Assembly (NCBI GenBank): GCA_017545165.1
Contig: JAFWQQ010000017.1
Span: 1-64,000 of the forward strand
Direction of reading: 5' to 3'
Origin: Oscillospiraceae bacterium
GTDB lineage: Bacteria; Bacillota; Clostridia; Oscillospirales; Oscillospiraceae
Length of the DNA stretch: 64,000 nucleotides
In this document: piece by piece, positions 24,423-33,507 of the stretch
How the letters are laid out: each line of letters begins with the position of its first letter
How positions within the stretch are numbered: the first letter of the stretch is position 1
Position numbers and translations under genes: made by a program
Notes under the pieces: model-generated
What the model saw: only the letters and a program-made list of their open reading frames with translations
What the model was told of the DNA's origin: nothing
The model's database searches: none

Positions 24423-26078
24423 ATGAGCCAGAGAAACGAGCGCCCGAGATATGCGGCGAAGGCCGCAAATCTCCCTTCCTTATCTCCGAATACCATCCTG
24501 TTCGGACGACTTGCGCTTGCTGCATTGTTCCTCATTCTGGCAGTTTTTGTATTTGATAACAACATCGTCAAGATCGTTCTTCTGGTTTTGTCAGCCCTTG
24601 CTTCCGGCTTTGATCTGGGAATCAAGGCTTTCGACAGCATTCTGGAAAAGAAATTTCTGGCGACGCCCATTATTCTGCTTTTTGTTGCGTTTGTATCTTT
24701 CCTCGTCGGATTCGGTTCAGAGGCCGCTGCCATGCTGCTGCTCTATCAGCTGAGCCTGCTTGTGACTGCCTATGTGAAGAGAAAGACGCGCGCTTCGGCT
24801 ATGCAGCTTCTCAATGGACTGGACCAGGAAATCCAGGACCGGGCAGGAGAGCTGTTCCAGGCTGAAGATGCTGAAAAGCTGCAGATGCAGACGGACGCGT
24901 TCCGCGGCGCTGACATGATCTTGAAGATCGCCATGGTCGTTGGACTCCTCTATGTCTTTCTGCTGCCCAGGCTGGGAGATTACAGCTACAGCGTCTCGAT
25001 CCACCGCGCGCTGATGATTATTATGACTGCGATTCCTGCTTCTGTAGTCGTCAGCATGCCCTTTACCGCGCTTTTCGGTCTTTGCTTTGGCGCACGCAGC
25101 GGCGTCCTGTTCCGGGATGGGCGGACGATGGAGCATGTTTCGGAGTCAAATGTCGTGGTTATGGACAAGGCCGGTATTTTCTCCACAGGCGCTCCCGAGC
25201 TGGAGTCCATCCACTCCGATCTGCTGGATCAGAACACCTTCCTCAGCTTTGCGGCCCATGCCGTGTATTACTCTGAGCAGCCCTTTGCCAAAGCGATCCC
25301 CAGCCTTCCGGAGCAGGATTACAAGCTGGAAGTCATCAGCGATTTTGTTGATGTTCCCGGCTGCGGCGTTGAGCTGAATATCGGCGGTTCTCCTGTCATG
25401 CTGGCTACTGCGGCATACCTTGAAACAAAAGGGATCGACGTTCCCCCAGTCGAGGAGACTGGCGAGATTTATTACTTGACCGTTTCCGGACGTATCGTTG
25501 GCTATCTCTGCATCGTCTCTCAGGTGAATGAGAACGGTACGGAGCTGCTGGAAGGGATCCGCCAGATCGGTGTGCGGCAGCTTGTCCTGCTGACAGAAGA
25601 CGGGGCAGGGGAGAGCCTTCGCATGGCTGATGATCTGGGCTTTGACGAAGTGTTCGGCGAATGCGATGTGGAGCGCAAGCTCAAGCATATCGATGATTTG
25701 AACCAGGGCAGCAGAAATCACGTGATGTTTGTGTATGCCAATGGTTTGGAGACTCACAGTGCCGCTGATGTAGATGTACGCCTGAGCCAGAAGACAAAAT
25801 ATGCCGACGTGGCGATCCAACCCGAAAACGCCGGCGCACTTCCTTTGGGCATTCAAATTGCCCGCCGGATGTGCCAGGTGGCCAGAGAAAACGCCATTTT
25901 CGTGTTTGTGATCAAGGCGATCCTTATTCTCCTGAGCATGCTGGGCTTCTGCAGCATTTGGTTCGTCCTGTTCATGGATGTAGTGGCTGTGCTCACTACG
26001 CTGCTGAATGCGGTCCGTGTTACGAAGAAGCCGCTGTTCGATTTCAGGCGTTTCGCACCTCCAAAAGAAGAACTCTAA
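24423..26078 (+). CDS. P-type-ATPase-like membrane protein lacking catalytic motifs
   Basis: This 551-aa protein follows the core of heavy-metal (P1B-like) ATPases but has lost most active-site motifs. Paired membrane helices lie near residues 27-60, 80-117, 165-182 and 195-220, with two C-terminal (about 500-535). The phosphorylation motif DKTGTLT reads DKAGIFS (D248 kept). The TGD motif reads LLTEDGAGES. The hinge MVGDGxND reads FVYANGLETHSA. The metal-site CPC position reads IPAS, and the A-domain TGE is absent. AGGAGGTG precedes the ATG. The frame is open, so it is not a decaying pseudogene. A transport-independent role is inferred. Confidence 0.8.
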   Translation: MSQRNERPRYAAKAANLPSLSPNTILFGRLALAALFLILAVFVFDNNIVKIVLLVLSALASGFDLGIKAFDSILEKKFLATPIILLFVAFVSFLVGFGSEAAAMLLLYQLSLLVTAYVKRKTRASAMQLLNGLDQEIQDRAGELFQAEDAEKLQMQTDAFRGADMILKIAMVVGLLYVFLLPRLGDYSYSVSIHRALMIIMTAIPASVVVSMPFTALFGLCFGARSGVLFRDGRTMEHVSESNVVVMDKAGIFSTGAPELESIHSDLLDQNTFLSFAAHAVYYSEQPFAKAIPSLPEQDYKLEVISDFVDVPGCGVELNIGGSPVMLATAAYLETKGIDVPPVEETGEIYYLTVSGRIVGYLCIVSQVNENGTELLEGIRQIGVRQLVLLTEDGAGESLRMADDLGFDEVFGECDVERKLKHIDDLNQGSRNHVMFVYANGLETHSAADVDVRLSQKTKYADVAIQPENAGALPLGIQIARRMCQVARENAIFVFVIKAILILLSMLGFCSIWFVLFMDVVAVLTTLLNAVRVTKKPLFDFRRFAPPKEEL

Positions 26079-26089
26079 GCTTTCCCAAA

Positions 26090-26119
26090 GCAGGGCTGCC
26101 GAAAGGCAGCCCTGCTTTT
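26090..26119 (+). terminator. Terminator of the P-type-ATPase-like gene
   Basis: GCAGGGCTGCC, GAAA loop, GGCAGCCCTGC, then TTTTC: an 11-bp perfect stem with T-tract. Confidence 0.9.
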
Positions 26120-26963
26120 CAAGTAATAGGAGGACGCTTCACCATTTCATGCCTAAAGGAAAAAACTTGGCCGCAGGAGGACAGATCGTTTCAGCAATTA
26201 AAGAATTTGGCGTGATTCTTGAGTATTGAGAAAAGCTGCAACGTCCAAACAAGGAAGACAATTAGCCAGGGGAGAGGACTCGGTCGAGTTTGGGAGGGTG
26301 AAATAGAGGATCTCAGCCTTGATGCCCCTTGCACGGTCGAGCACTTGAAGCCGTACTTCAGTTAACGAATGCCGTCCGAGTTTCCGCTTCGCTTGAAGCA
26401 GAAAGAGCTTTTTAAACGAAATCTCTACTGATTTCCATATAAAACCTTGTTAATAAATTAACATTTCATTTTCTCAGGTTAGGAAAAAGTATCCATATGC
26501 TTACAAAAAATCATTGGGAAGGAGAATCAGTTTTTCCGGAAGCTTAAGTAACCAGAGCCACCGCAAAAGAACTCCGATTGCCTGAAAGACTTGTGTTATC
26601 AAATAGAATCTGCAGCGTATCCTTCTGAGCCATGCGATAGAGCAGCGCAGGGGAATGGAAAGAACAGGATCATTGTTCGGAGCGTTTTGGAAGGATTGAA
26701 AAAGAATCATCGTATCGGTGCTATACATGGTTTCCGTTCGATAATCCTTGTTCCGGAATCTATCAATTTTTCATGGGACAACGGAAGCGGAAAACGGAAA
26801 ATTCGTACGGATCAGAATTGCTGCTTGACAGATCCCAGGTCAGAGAGTATGATAATCAAGGGGAGGAGATTAAGATCCTCCTAATTAATCAAACATAAAA
26901 TCTCGCATAATATAAATTTAGCGAGATTTTACGGGCTGATTTTTGCCCGGAGAAAGGAATATT
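26120..26963. other. Gene-free stretch of about 840 bp
   Basis: No gene can be supported. A 26-codon ORF (26149-26229, beginning MPKGKNLAAGG) has a GGAGG only 13 nt upstream, too far to be convincing. Two overlapping ORFs on opposite strands (26591-26884 plus, 26501-26728 minus) have no recognisable domain. A perfect 10-bp hairpin (AAAATCTCGC/GCGAGATTTT, 26897-26906 and 26921-26930) lies 34 bp before the recombinase gene. The stretch may be a decayed gene or an unrecognised RNA. Confidence 0.4.
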
Positions 26964-27953
26964 ATGAAGCTGGACGAATTCAACGACGTACCGGATATCG
27001 TGATGGAATTTCTCGAATATCATTCCACCGTGCGCGGTCATTCAGACAGAACTGTCATGGCGTACTATCTTGATCTGAAAATTCTGCTGCGATTTCTCAA
27101 GCGTCGGCGCAGACTGGTAGATCGCAGCATTCCCTTTGACGAGATCGATATCACCGACGTGGATCTGGATTTCATCAAGGCGATCAAAATCGAAGAGCTC
27201 TATCGCTATCAGTCCTTCTCGCCGGAATCGGACGCCTCGCTCTCCGCTGCCAGCCGTTGTCGTCGGACCTCAACGGTCAAATCCTTTTTTCAATACCTGA
27301 CTGCCAAGCGACATCTTCTGGACCGCAACATTACCCAAGAGTTGGATATGCCCAAGCGTCAGGCCAGTCTTCCGCGCTATCTGGAAGAATCGGAATGCGA
27401 ACGTCTGTTGAACGCTTGCGAAGGCCCTTATGCCTTGCGGGACTATGCGATCCTGATGCTGTTCATGTCCTGCGGCCTGCGGGTCTCCGAACTGGTAGGC
27501 TTGAATGTGACTGACGTCTACGAAGATCACGTCAGGGTCCTCGGTAAGGGTAATAAAGAGCGCGTGGTCTATTTTGGCGAAGGCTGCCGGGAAGCAATCG
27601 ACGACTATTTGATGGTCAGAAACGCCGAAAAAGTGCATGAAAACGATAAAAATGCCCTGTTTATCAGCCAGAAGAACGGCAGATTCGGCGTTCGCGGCGT
27701 TCAGCAGATGGTAGAAAAAAAGCTGAAGTTGGCCGGACTCGACGCTACCCGTTATTCGCCCCACAAGCTGCGCCACACGGCGGCGACCCTGATGCTGAAA
27801 AATGGCGTGGACACACGTGCTCTCCAGGAGGTGTTGGGACACAGCAATTTGAACACTACTCAGATCTATACCCACCTGGACAATGCAGCCTTGCATGAGG
27901 CCGCCATGGCCAATCCCATCGGGCGCAAAACACGGGAAAAACGTGAAGAATAA
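26964..27953 (+). CDS. Tyrosine recombinase, XerC/XerD type
   Basis: This 329-aa site-specific recombinase has an N-terminal SAM-like core-binding domain (about residues 1-125, with HSDRTVMAYYLDL) and a C-terminal catalytic domain. The catalytic set is complete: Arg in SCGLRVSELVGL, Lys in KGNKERVVYFG, HKLRH, and LGHSNLNTTQIYTH ending in the tyrosine nucleophile. Length and the absence of phage genes favour a chromosomal Xer role (dimer resolution), though the gene-free stretch in front leaves a mobile origin possible. AAAGGA precedes the ATG. Confidence 0.9.
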   Translation: MKLDEFNDVPDIVMEFLEYHSTVRGHSDRTVMAYYLDLKILLRFLKRRRRLVDRSIPFDEIDITDVDLDFIKAIKIEELYRYQSFSPESDASLSAASRCRRTSTVKSFFQYLTAKRHLLDRNITQELDMPKRQASLPRYLEESECERLLNACEGPYALRDYAILMLFMSCGLRVSELVGLNVTDVYEDHVRVLGKGNKERVVYFGEGCREAIDDYLMVRNAEKVHENDKNALFISQKNGRFGVRGVQQMVEKKLKLAGLDATRYSPHKLRHTAATLMLKNGVDTRALQEVLGHSNLNTTQIYTHLDNAALHEAAMANPIGRKTREKREE

Positions 27954-27961
27954 TTTGAAAC

Positions 27962-28004
27962 GCGGCTAAATTGTTCGCAATTGAGCAATTTAGCCGCATT
28001 TTCT
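27962..28004. terminator. Terminator between the recombinase and radA
   Basis: GCGGCTAAATTG pairs exactly with CAATTTAGCCGC (27962-27973, 27986-27997) followed by ATTTTCTT. Confidence 0.8.
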
Positions 28005-28033
28005 TCGCCTATACAAGCAAAAATGTTCGTATA

Positions 28034-29401
28034 TTACTTTCTCCCCAGAACTGCGGCGACGGCCTCCCCTACGTTTTTCACGGAGATGAGCTGCAGGTTT
28101 TCCGGGCAGCGGAGCTCGTGCCGGATATGGGCCGGGATCACGCAGCGCTTGAAGCCCAAACGGGCGATTTCTGACAAACGCTGATTCAGGTTGCCGACGC
28201 TGCGGGTCTCCCCTGCCAGTCCAACCTCGCCGATAGCGGCCAGATCGGAGCCAAGCGGCCGATCCAGATAGCTGGAGGCCACTGCCAATACGGTTGCCAG
28301 GTCTGCTGCGGGTTCCTCCAGACTCAGACCACCCACCACATTGATATAAGCGTCGCAGCTGCCAACAGGGAGCCCGCCACGTTTTTCCAGCACAGCCAGA
28401 AGCATGGCGGCACGATTATAATCGATGCCGTTGCTGCGGCGGGCGGCATTGTAGCCGGAAGGTGTCACCAGAGCCTGGACCTCGGCCAGGATCGGCCTGG
28501 TGCCCTCAATCACGCAGGCCACGCAGGTTCCCGGACTGTTGGCCGGCCGGCCGGAGAGCAACAGCTCAGAGGGATTGTCGACGCAGCGCAGGCCCTCCTC
28601 GTTCATCTCAAACACGCCGATCTCATTGGTCGAGCCGAAGCGGTTTTTCGCCGCCCGCAGGATCCGAAAGCTGGTGTTTCGTTCTCCCTCAAAATACAGT
28701 ACGCAGTCCACCATATGCTCCAGAACCTTGGGACCGGCAATGCTTCCCTCTTTTGTGATATGGCCAACTACAAAGACGGTGATCCCCTGCTCCTTGGCCA
28801 AACGCATCAGCCGCATGGTGCACTCACGCACCTGGGTAACGCTGCCGGGGGCGGAATCCGCCTCGCTGCTGGCGACGGTCTGGATCGAGTCCAGGATCAG
28901 GATATCGGGAGCGGTATCCTCGGAAACCGACAGGATCGTCTCAAGATTTGTCTCCGCAAGGACATAGAGCTCCTCGTTCTCCACGCCCAGTCGCTGCGCG
29001 CGGAGCTTCAGCTGGCGCTCACTCTCCTCGGCGGTGACATAGAGCACGCGTCGTTCCTTTTCCAGGGTCGCGCACATCTGCAGCAGCAGCGTGGATTTAC
29101 CAATGCCCGGAGCTCCTCCCACCAGATTCAGGGAGCCCAGCACGGCGCCGCCGCCCAGCACCCGGTCAAATTCTGAGATACCTGTAGCAAAGCGGATCTC
29201 GGCCTCTGTGTCCAGCTGGTTCATTTTCTTCGCCTTTGGCCGACTGCCCGTGTAGGCTGCGCCGCGGGTGGAGGACTTCGAATCCAGGCTAAGCTCCTTC
29301 ATGGTGTTCCACATGCCGCAGGAGGGGCATTTTCCGGCCCAGTTGGCGGATTCATACCCGCACTCGGAGCAGACATAGACCGTTTTCTTTTTGTTGGCCA
29401 T
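28034..29401 (-). CDS. radA: DNA repair protein RadA
   Basis: This 455-aa RecA-like branch-migration helicase acts in recombination. The N-terminal zinc finger has the CSECGY and CPSCGMW pairs. Walker A is GGAPGIGKST, the family-specific motif KNRFGSTNEIGVF is present, and a Lon-like C-terminal domain (about residues 340-455) follows. The start at 29401 has GGGAGA upstream; the ORF extension to 29539 overlaps cwlD. It is downstream of spoIVA-cwlD on the same strand. Confidence 0.97.
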   Translation of the reverse strand: MANKKKTVYVCSECGYESANWAGKCPSCGMWNTMKELSLDSKSSTRGAAYTGSRPKAKKMNQLDTEAEIRFATGISEFDRVLGGGAVLGSLNLVGGAPGIGKSTLLLQMCATLEKERRVLYVTAEESERQLKLRAQRLGVENEELYVLAETNLETILSVSEDTAPDILILDSIQTVASSEADSAPGSVTQVRECTMRLMRLAKEQGITVFVVGHITKEGSIAGPKVLEHMVDCVLYFEGERNTSFRILRAAKNRFGSTNEIGVFEMNEEGLRCVDNPSELLLSGRPANSPGTCVACVIEGTRPILAEVQALVTPSGYNAARRSNGIDYNRAAMLLAVLEKRGGLPVGSCDAYINVVGGLSLEEPAADLATVLAVASSYLDRPLGSDLAAIGEVGLAGETRSVGNLNQRLSEIARLGFKRCVIPAHIRHELRCPENLQLISVKNVGEAVAAVLGRK

Positions 29402-29418
29402 GGTAGTATTCTCCCTGT

Positions 29419-30153
29419 TTATATACTGGGGGCTTGCGCATACTGCAGGTAAGACCCGAGCAGCACCGCAGCAAAGCTTTTCTGATACTGATCGTCGGAA
29501 AGCAGCTGCAAATCGGTCAGATTGGACAGAAAACCGCATTCCACCAGAATGACCGGACAGCTCACATGAGAGGTGAGATACAAGTCTCGTGGGGCGGGAA
29601 CGGCCACACGGCGGTTATCGGGCTGAAGCGCCTGAACCAGGTTGGCATGTGTCAGTTCGCCGAGTCTGCGGCTCTCCGCGCCCGGTCCATACAGGACCTG
29701 TGCCCCGCTGGGCTGTGAGGTGGGAAAGAAGTTTTGATGGATGCTGATCAATACCGCGTTTTCCGTATTCTCCGCGAAATCGGCCCGATAAGCCAGTTCT
29801 TCACGTTCACTGTAGGTCACGTAATCATTTCTGGGCTCCTCGTCCTGTCTGGTCATGCGCGTATCGATTCCATAAAAGGTTGCCAGATCCCGGAGCTTCA
29901 GTGAAATGGAGAGGTTCAGCTCGCTTTCTCTCTGGCCGTTATAGGCTATGGCCCCGCCGTCGATTCCGCCGTGACCCGGATCGATCACAAGACAGGCCTC
30001 TGATTCCCCGCTAAAGGCGCTTCTCTTCACCGGAGCAAAGCGATAGGAAAACCAGAGAGAGCCTGCCAGAAGAAGTATTGCCGCCAAAGAGGCAAGCATG
30101 TGTTGCTTCTGAAAAGAATCCAAGCGCCTGGTTTTCCGATTCTGCGTCATCAT
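29419..30153 (-). CDS. cwlD: N-acetylmuramoyl-L-alanine amidase CwlD
   Basis: This 244-aa Amidase_3 enzyme has an N-terminal membrane anchor (about residues 18-38), then zinc motifs VIDPGHGGIDGGA (His and Glu region), SIHQNFF and VECGFLSN with the catalytic Glu. CwlD makes the muramic-delta-lactam of spore cortex, so the enzyme acts outside the membrane during sporulation. ATG at 30153 has GGGGGA upstream; a TTG at 30192 touching the spoIVA stop is an alternative. It follows spoIVA directly, an operon that fits mother-cell expression. Confidence 0.93.
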   Translation of the reverse strand: MMTQNRKTRRLDSFQKQHMLASLAAILLLAGSLWFSYRFAPVKRSAFSGESEACLVIDPGHGGIDGGAIAYNGQRESELNLSISLKLRDLATFYGIDTRMTRQDEEPRNDYVTYSEREELAYRADFAENTENAVLISIHQNFFPTSQPSGAQVLYGPGAESRRLGELTHANLVQALQPDNRRVAVPAPRDLYLTSHVSCPVILVECGFLSNLTDLQLLSDDQYQKSFAAVLLGSYLQYAQAPSI

Positions 30154-30188
30154 TATAATCTTTCCCCCTTCCGAAGTCAAAGGGAAGA

Positions 30189-31667
30189 TCAAAGGAGGAT
30201 GCAGATCAGGCCGCCGCTCCCCTCATTGATGAGCCTCTGCAGGGTCTGCCGCAGTCGTTCCCGGGCATTCTCCGGCAAAGATTGGATCCGCGCAGTCAAG
30301 CTTTCCTCCGCCAAATCGTTCAGGGATCGGCCGAAGATCTTGGATTCCCAGATCCGGTTCACGTCCCCCTCAAAGCCCTGGAGCAGAAAGCCCAAAATAT
30401 CTTCAGAAGCGCCGTCTCCACCGACGGCCGGGTTCACCTCGCAGTCGATCTGGGTGCGAAGCATATGGATCGCCGGAGCACTGGCCCGGAGCTTGACAGC
30501 ATATCGACCGCCTTGCCTTACAATTTGGGGTTCTTCCAGCTGCATTTCATCCGCTGCAGGGAGCACAACGCCATAACCGCTGCTGCGGACCGAATCCAGC
30601 GCGTCGCGGACACGCTCGTATTCTTGCCGAATCCCCCGCATCTCGTCCATAAGCCGGATGAGCTCGCCGTCATTTTGAACCCTCAGACCGCTGCGTTCGG
30701 AAAGCAGCTCATAGTAAAGCGATCTAGGGAGCTTGATGCAGAGATCCGCCCTTCCCCTGCCCAGATCCTCGCTGATCGGGATAACGGCGGAAATGATCTC
30801 ATTTTGTTCCAGCCGCTGCCGCACAGTCTCCATATCACGAAGTCTGGCAGTCCCCTCCCCTGCTTTTCGAACCGCCTCGTAGAGCTCTTTTTTCATTGGA
30901 TCGTCCGCGGGAAGGCTTCGCAGCCAATCAGGAATCTCAAATCGCAGAGCCCGCAGGGGGAAATCCTCCAGGATCAGACGAAGGATCTGAACGATCCCCT
31001 GCTCATCAAGTCGAAGACAGTTTACACTCAGGCAGCTTACGTCATACGCTTCCCTCAGTTGACGGACGATCCCCTGGGCTCTCTCCCCTTCCGGCTCTGT
31101 ACTGTTGACCAGAACGACGAAGGGCTTGCCGATGTCCTGCAATTCCCGGATCACGCGCCGCTCCGGCTCTACATATACGTCCCGCGGCAGATCGCAGATG
31201 CTCCCGTCGCAGGTCACCACGATACCAATGCTGGCATGATCGCGGATCACCAGGCCAGTCCCCTGCTCCGCCGCCTCTGTCATTGTGACCTCATGATCGA
31301 ACCAGGGGGTCGTCACCAGACGCTCTACACCGTCCTCGGTCTGCCCGGCGGCGCCTTCCACCATGTAACCCACACAGTCCACCAGACGCACGGAGAGGCT
31401 GCTGTTTTCACCCAGCGAGATGGTGACCGGCTCCTCCGGCACGAATTTCGGCTCTGCCGTCATAATGCTGCGTCCGGATCCGCTTTGAGGCAGCTCATCT
31501 CTTGCCCGCTGACGGCTGAATTCATTTTCAATGGCAGGGATGACCATGATCTCCATAAAACGCTTGATAAACGTGGATTTTCCGGTTCTCACAGGGCCGA
31601 CGACGCCCAGCATGCAGGCGCCCTGGGTGCGCGCGGCCAGTTCCCGATACATGTTTTGGTCTGACAT
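30189..31667 (-). CDS. spoIVA: Stage IV sporulation protein A (SpoIVA)
   Basis: This 492-aa ATPase polymerises into the coat basement layer on the forespore surface. Walker A is GPVRTGKST (about residue 24), and the N-terminal TRAFAC-GTPase-like domain continues through VRLVDCVGYMVEGA. The C-terminus ends in the conserved GSGGLICILL tail, the region known to be needed for localisation and for binding SpoVM and SipL/SpoVID. The genes for SpoVM and SipL lie 7-10 kb away in this window. Length and both ends match the family. Confidence 0.98.
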   Translation of the reverse strand: MSDQNMYRELAARTQGACMLGVVGPVRTGKSTFIKRFMEIMVIPAIENEFSRQRARDELPQSGSGRSIMTAEPKFVPEEPVTISLGENSSLSVRLVDCVGYMVEGAAGQTEDGVERLVTTPWFDHEVTMTEAAEQGTGLVIRDHASIGIVVTCDGSICDLPRDVYVEPERRVIRELQDIGKPFVVLVNSTEPEGERAQGIVRQLREAYDVSCLSVNCLRLDEQGIVQILRLILEDFPLRALRFEIPDWLRSLPADDPMKKELYEAVRKAGEGTARLRDMETVRQRLEQNEIISAVIPISEDLGRGRADLCIKLPRSLYYELLSERSGLRVQNDGELIRLMDEMRGIRQEYERVRDALDSVRSSGYGVVLPAADEMQLEEPQIVRQGGRYAVKLRASAPAIHMLRTQIDCEVNPAVGGDGASEDILGFLLQGFEGDVNRIWESKIFGRSLNDLAEESLTARIQSLPENARERLRQTLQRLINEGSGGLICILL

Positions 31668-31669
31668 AA

Positions 31670-31722
31670 TAAAACGCCTCCGCTCTCATAATCTCGCTGA
31701 AACGAGTCTATGAAGAGCGGAA
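31670..31722 (-). terminator. Terminator of the trmK-nif3 pair, directly before spoIVA
   Basis: A long imperfect stem (about 31677-31696 with 31703-31722, loop about 6 nt) followed on the minus strand by CGTTTTATT ends 3 nt before the spoIVA ATG. A sigma-E-like -10 box, CATAGACT (31712-31705), lies in the 3' arm's partner region, so the same DNA may also hold the spoIVA promoter; the -35 match is weak. Confidence 0.6.
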
Positions 31723-31750
31723 GCGGGATAGAACATGCTGTCTCGGGAGC

Positions 31751-32515
31751 TTAATAGAAGGATATCACCTGGCGGTGCTTCACGGACACTGTGAATTCAA
31801 TCGAAGGGAAGGCCTTGCGCAGGCGTTCGGCCAGAACGAGGATCACCGGGTTTTCCGTGCAGAAATGATCCGCGTCGATGAGATTGACGCCCTCCTCGGC
31901 AGCCTCCAGGAACACATGGTATTTGACGTCCGCGGTCACATAGGTGTCGCAGCCCTTTTCCAGTGCGTCATGGAATTCGTCGCCTCCGGCTCCGCCGAGA
32001 ACACCCAGGCGATGAACAGGACGGCCGCCGTCCACATAGCGCAATCCCTTGGCATGGAGACGCTCCTTGCAGAGTGCCAGGAAATCTTGTAAAACCATTG
32101 GTTCCGGCAGAGTTCCCACCCGGCCGCAGCCGACTGCGTCCACAGGGCCCTCCGGCTCCGCACCCAGAAGACGAAGCAGCACGTCGTTGACACCGCCCTC
32201 CGCAATATCCAGATTGGTGTGCATGCAGATCGCCGCTATGCCGCTTTCCGCCAGCAGCAGCGCTTTTCTGCCAGGTCCTTCTCCGGTCAGAGACTTCAGC
32301 GGATGAAAAATCAACGGATGATGAGAGAGGATGAGATCCGCCCCTATCTCCATCGCTTCGCGAATCACCTCATCTGTGATATCCAAGGCAAGCAGCGCAC
32401 GATGAACGGGCTTTTCCTTTCTCCCCACTAAAAAACCGGAGTTGTCAAAATCCAGCTGCAGCTCCAACGGAGCCCAGGCGGCAAGGGCCTCAAAGATCTC
32501 CTGTACGTTTGCCAT
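31751..32515 (-). CDS. Nif3-like dinuclear metal centre protein
   Basis: This 254-aa member of the Nif3/YqfO family forms ring-shaped hexamers with a two-metal site. Metal ligands are visible in ILSHHPLIFHP (about residue 63), MHTNLD (about residue 98) and late in DADHFCTENP. The gene overlaps the trmK end by 26 nt, as in many Firmicutes where yqfO follows yqfN (trmK). The biochemical role is uncertain. Confidence 0.93.
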   Translation of the reverse strand: MANVQEIFEALAAWAPLELQLDFDNSGFLVGRKEKPVHRALLALDITDEVIREAMEIGADLILSHHPLIFHPLKSLTGEGPGRKALLLAESGIAAICMHTNLDIAEGGVNDVLLRLLGAEPEGPVDAVGCGRVGTLPEPMVLQDFLALCKERLHAKGLRYVDGGRPVHRLGVLGGAGGDEFHDALEKGCDTYVTADVKYHVFLEAAEEGVNLIDADHFCTENPVILVLAERLRKAFPSIEFTVSVKHRQVISFY

Positions 32516-33185
32516 AAGCTTCCCTCTCTCTCAGTTGCTCTGCAATTGTTTCCATCAGGCGCAGTCTGCCCGGATCCCTGCCTCCCTGCCGCAGTCCGCG
32601 CAGGAGCTTTTCCAGTCTTCCGCGCAGCAGCGCAGAGTAGGCAGGCCATAACGGATCCTGTTCAATCAGAGAAAAGACGCCCGTGTACAGTTCCGCATCC
32701 AGCAGCGTCTGTTGTCCGCCAAAGCGGGCGCAGAGCAGGCTGTAAATCTCTCCTCCGTCGGAAACAAGCTGTTCTCTTTCAATGGAAAAGCCGTTGTTTG
32801 TGAGCCAGTATCGCAGCACCTCTCCCCGGGTCATGGGCTGCAGGATCAGGCGATACCGCCCATCCATGCACCACTCCGCTCGGTCAAGGATACCGCAGAT
32901 GGTGTCACCGCCCATGCCGGCGATCACGATGGTGTCAACACGAGCGGGGTCGCAGAGCGCCAGCCCGTCGCAGAGCTGGAATTCGATCCTCTCCTCCTGG
33001 CCGGCCTCCCGGGCGCTGCGCCTGGCGGCGGCAAGTGGACCTTTTCTGATATCCGAAGCAAAGAGCGCCCCGGGATAGCCGTTCCGGGCCAGGGACACCG
33101 GCAGATAACCATGATCCGTCCCCACGTCGATGAGACCGTCTCCGGGTTCCACCAGCGATTCAATGGCCTGCAGACGCTTGTTCAT
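32490..33185 (-). CDS. trmK: tRNA (adenine22-N1)-methyltransferase TrmK
   Basis: This 231-aa class I SAM methyltransferase makes m1A22 in tRNA. LIDVGTDHGYLPVSLA is the SAM-binding motif I (about residue 19), ASDIRKGPL is motif II, and IAGMGGDTI marks the catalytic region. GGAG precedes the ATG. It is paired with the nif3-like gene with overlapping ends, the usual neighbourhood. Confidence 0.95.
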   Translation of the reverse strand: MNKRLQAIESLVEPGDGLIDVGTDHGYLPVSLARNGYPGALFASDIRKGPLAAARRSAREAGQEERIEFQLCDGLALCDPARVDTIVIAGMGGDTICGILDRAEWCMDGRYRLILQPMTRGEVLRYWLTNNGFSIEREQLVSDGGEIYSLLCARFGGQQTLLDAELYTGVFSLIEQDPLWPAYSALLRGRLEKLLRGLRQGGRDPGRLRLMETIAEQLREREAYGKRTGDL

Positions 33186-33236
33186 ACTTGCTCCTTATAA
33201 ATTCACGCAGCATCCTGTTCCTCTGAAAACCGGCGC

Positions 33237-33437
33237 TCAAATCGTCTTCAGATACTTTGCCAGATACTCCAAAAACTCATCCGGATCCACACCGTGTGCG
33301 GCGCAGGCCTCTTCCACGGTCTCTCCGCTGGCCATAGCGCAGCCGATACAGTGCATGCCGATCTCCATAAAGGCGGGCATGGCCTCCGGGCAGTTGGCGA
33401 CAATATCGCCGATGACGGTTTCTCTGGTAATCTCCAT
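33237..33437 (-). CDS. DUF1858 domain protein
   Basis: This 66-aa protein matches the DUF1858 fold, found alone or attached to hybrid-cluster-type and redox proteins. It begins MEITRETVIGDIVAN and carries the Cys pair motif HCIGCAMA (about residue 30), typical of the family. ATG at 33437 has AAGGAGG 8 nt upstream; the longer ORF start lies in the terminator of the next gene. Redox or cluster-related function is inferred only from family context. Confidence 0.88.
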   Translation of the reverse strand: MEITRETVIGDIVANCPEAMPAFMEIGMHCIGCAMASGETVEEACAAHGVDPDEFLEYLAKYLKTI

Positions 33438-33459
33438 TTTTTCATCCTCCTTTTGAGAT

Positions 33460-33492
33460 AAAGAAAAAGTGGGACGCTCGCGGCATCCCACT
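33460..33492 (-). terminator. Terminator of the zinc-ribbon gene
   Basis: AGTGGGA/TCCCACT stem (33468-33474 with 33486-33492) followed on the minus strand by a TTTTTCTTT tract. Confidence 0.85.
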
Positions 33493-33507
33493 TTCCTGTC
33501 AGGCTGT

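Noticed and set aside
26149..26229. 26-codon ORF (MPKGKNLAAGG...) after the P-type-ATPase-like gene
   Set aside because: GGAGG is 13 nt away and no family is known; it was kept only as a note.
26591..26884. 97-aa plus ORF before the tyrosine recombinase
   Set aside because: No ribosome binding site, no domain, and competing ORFs on the other strand.
26964..27953. Prophage or integrative element based on the tyrosine recombinase
   Set aside because: No phage, conjugation or cargo genes and no attachment repeats were found; a chromosomal Xer enzyme fits better.
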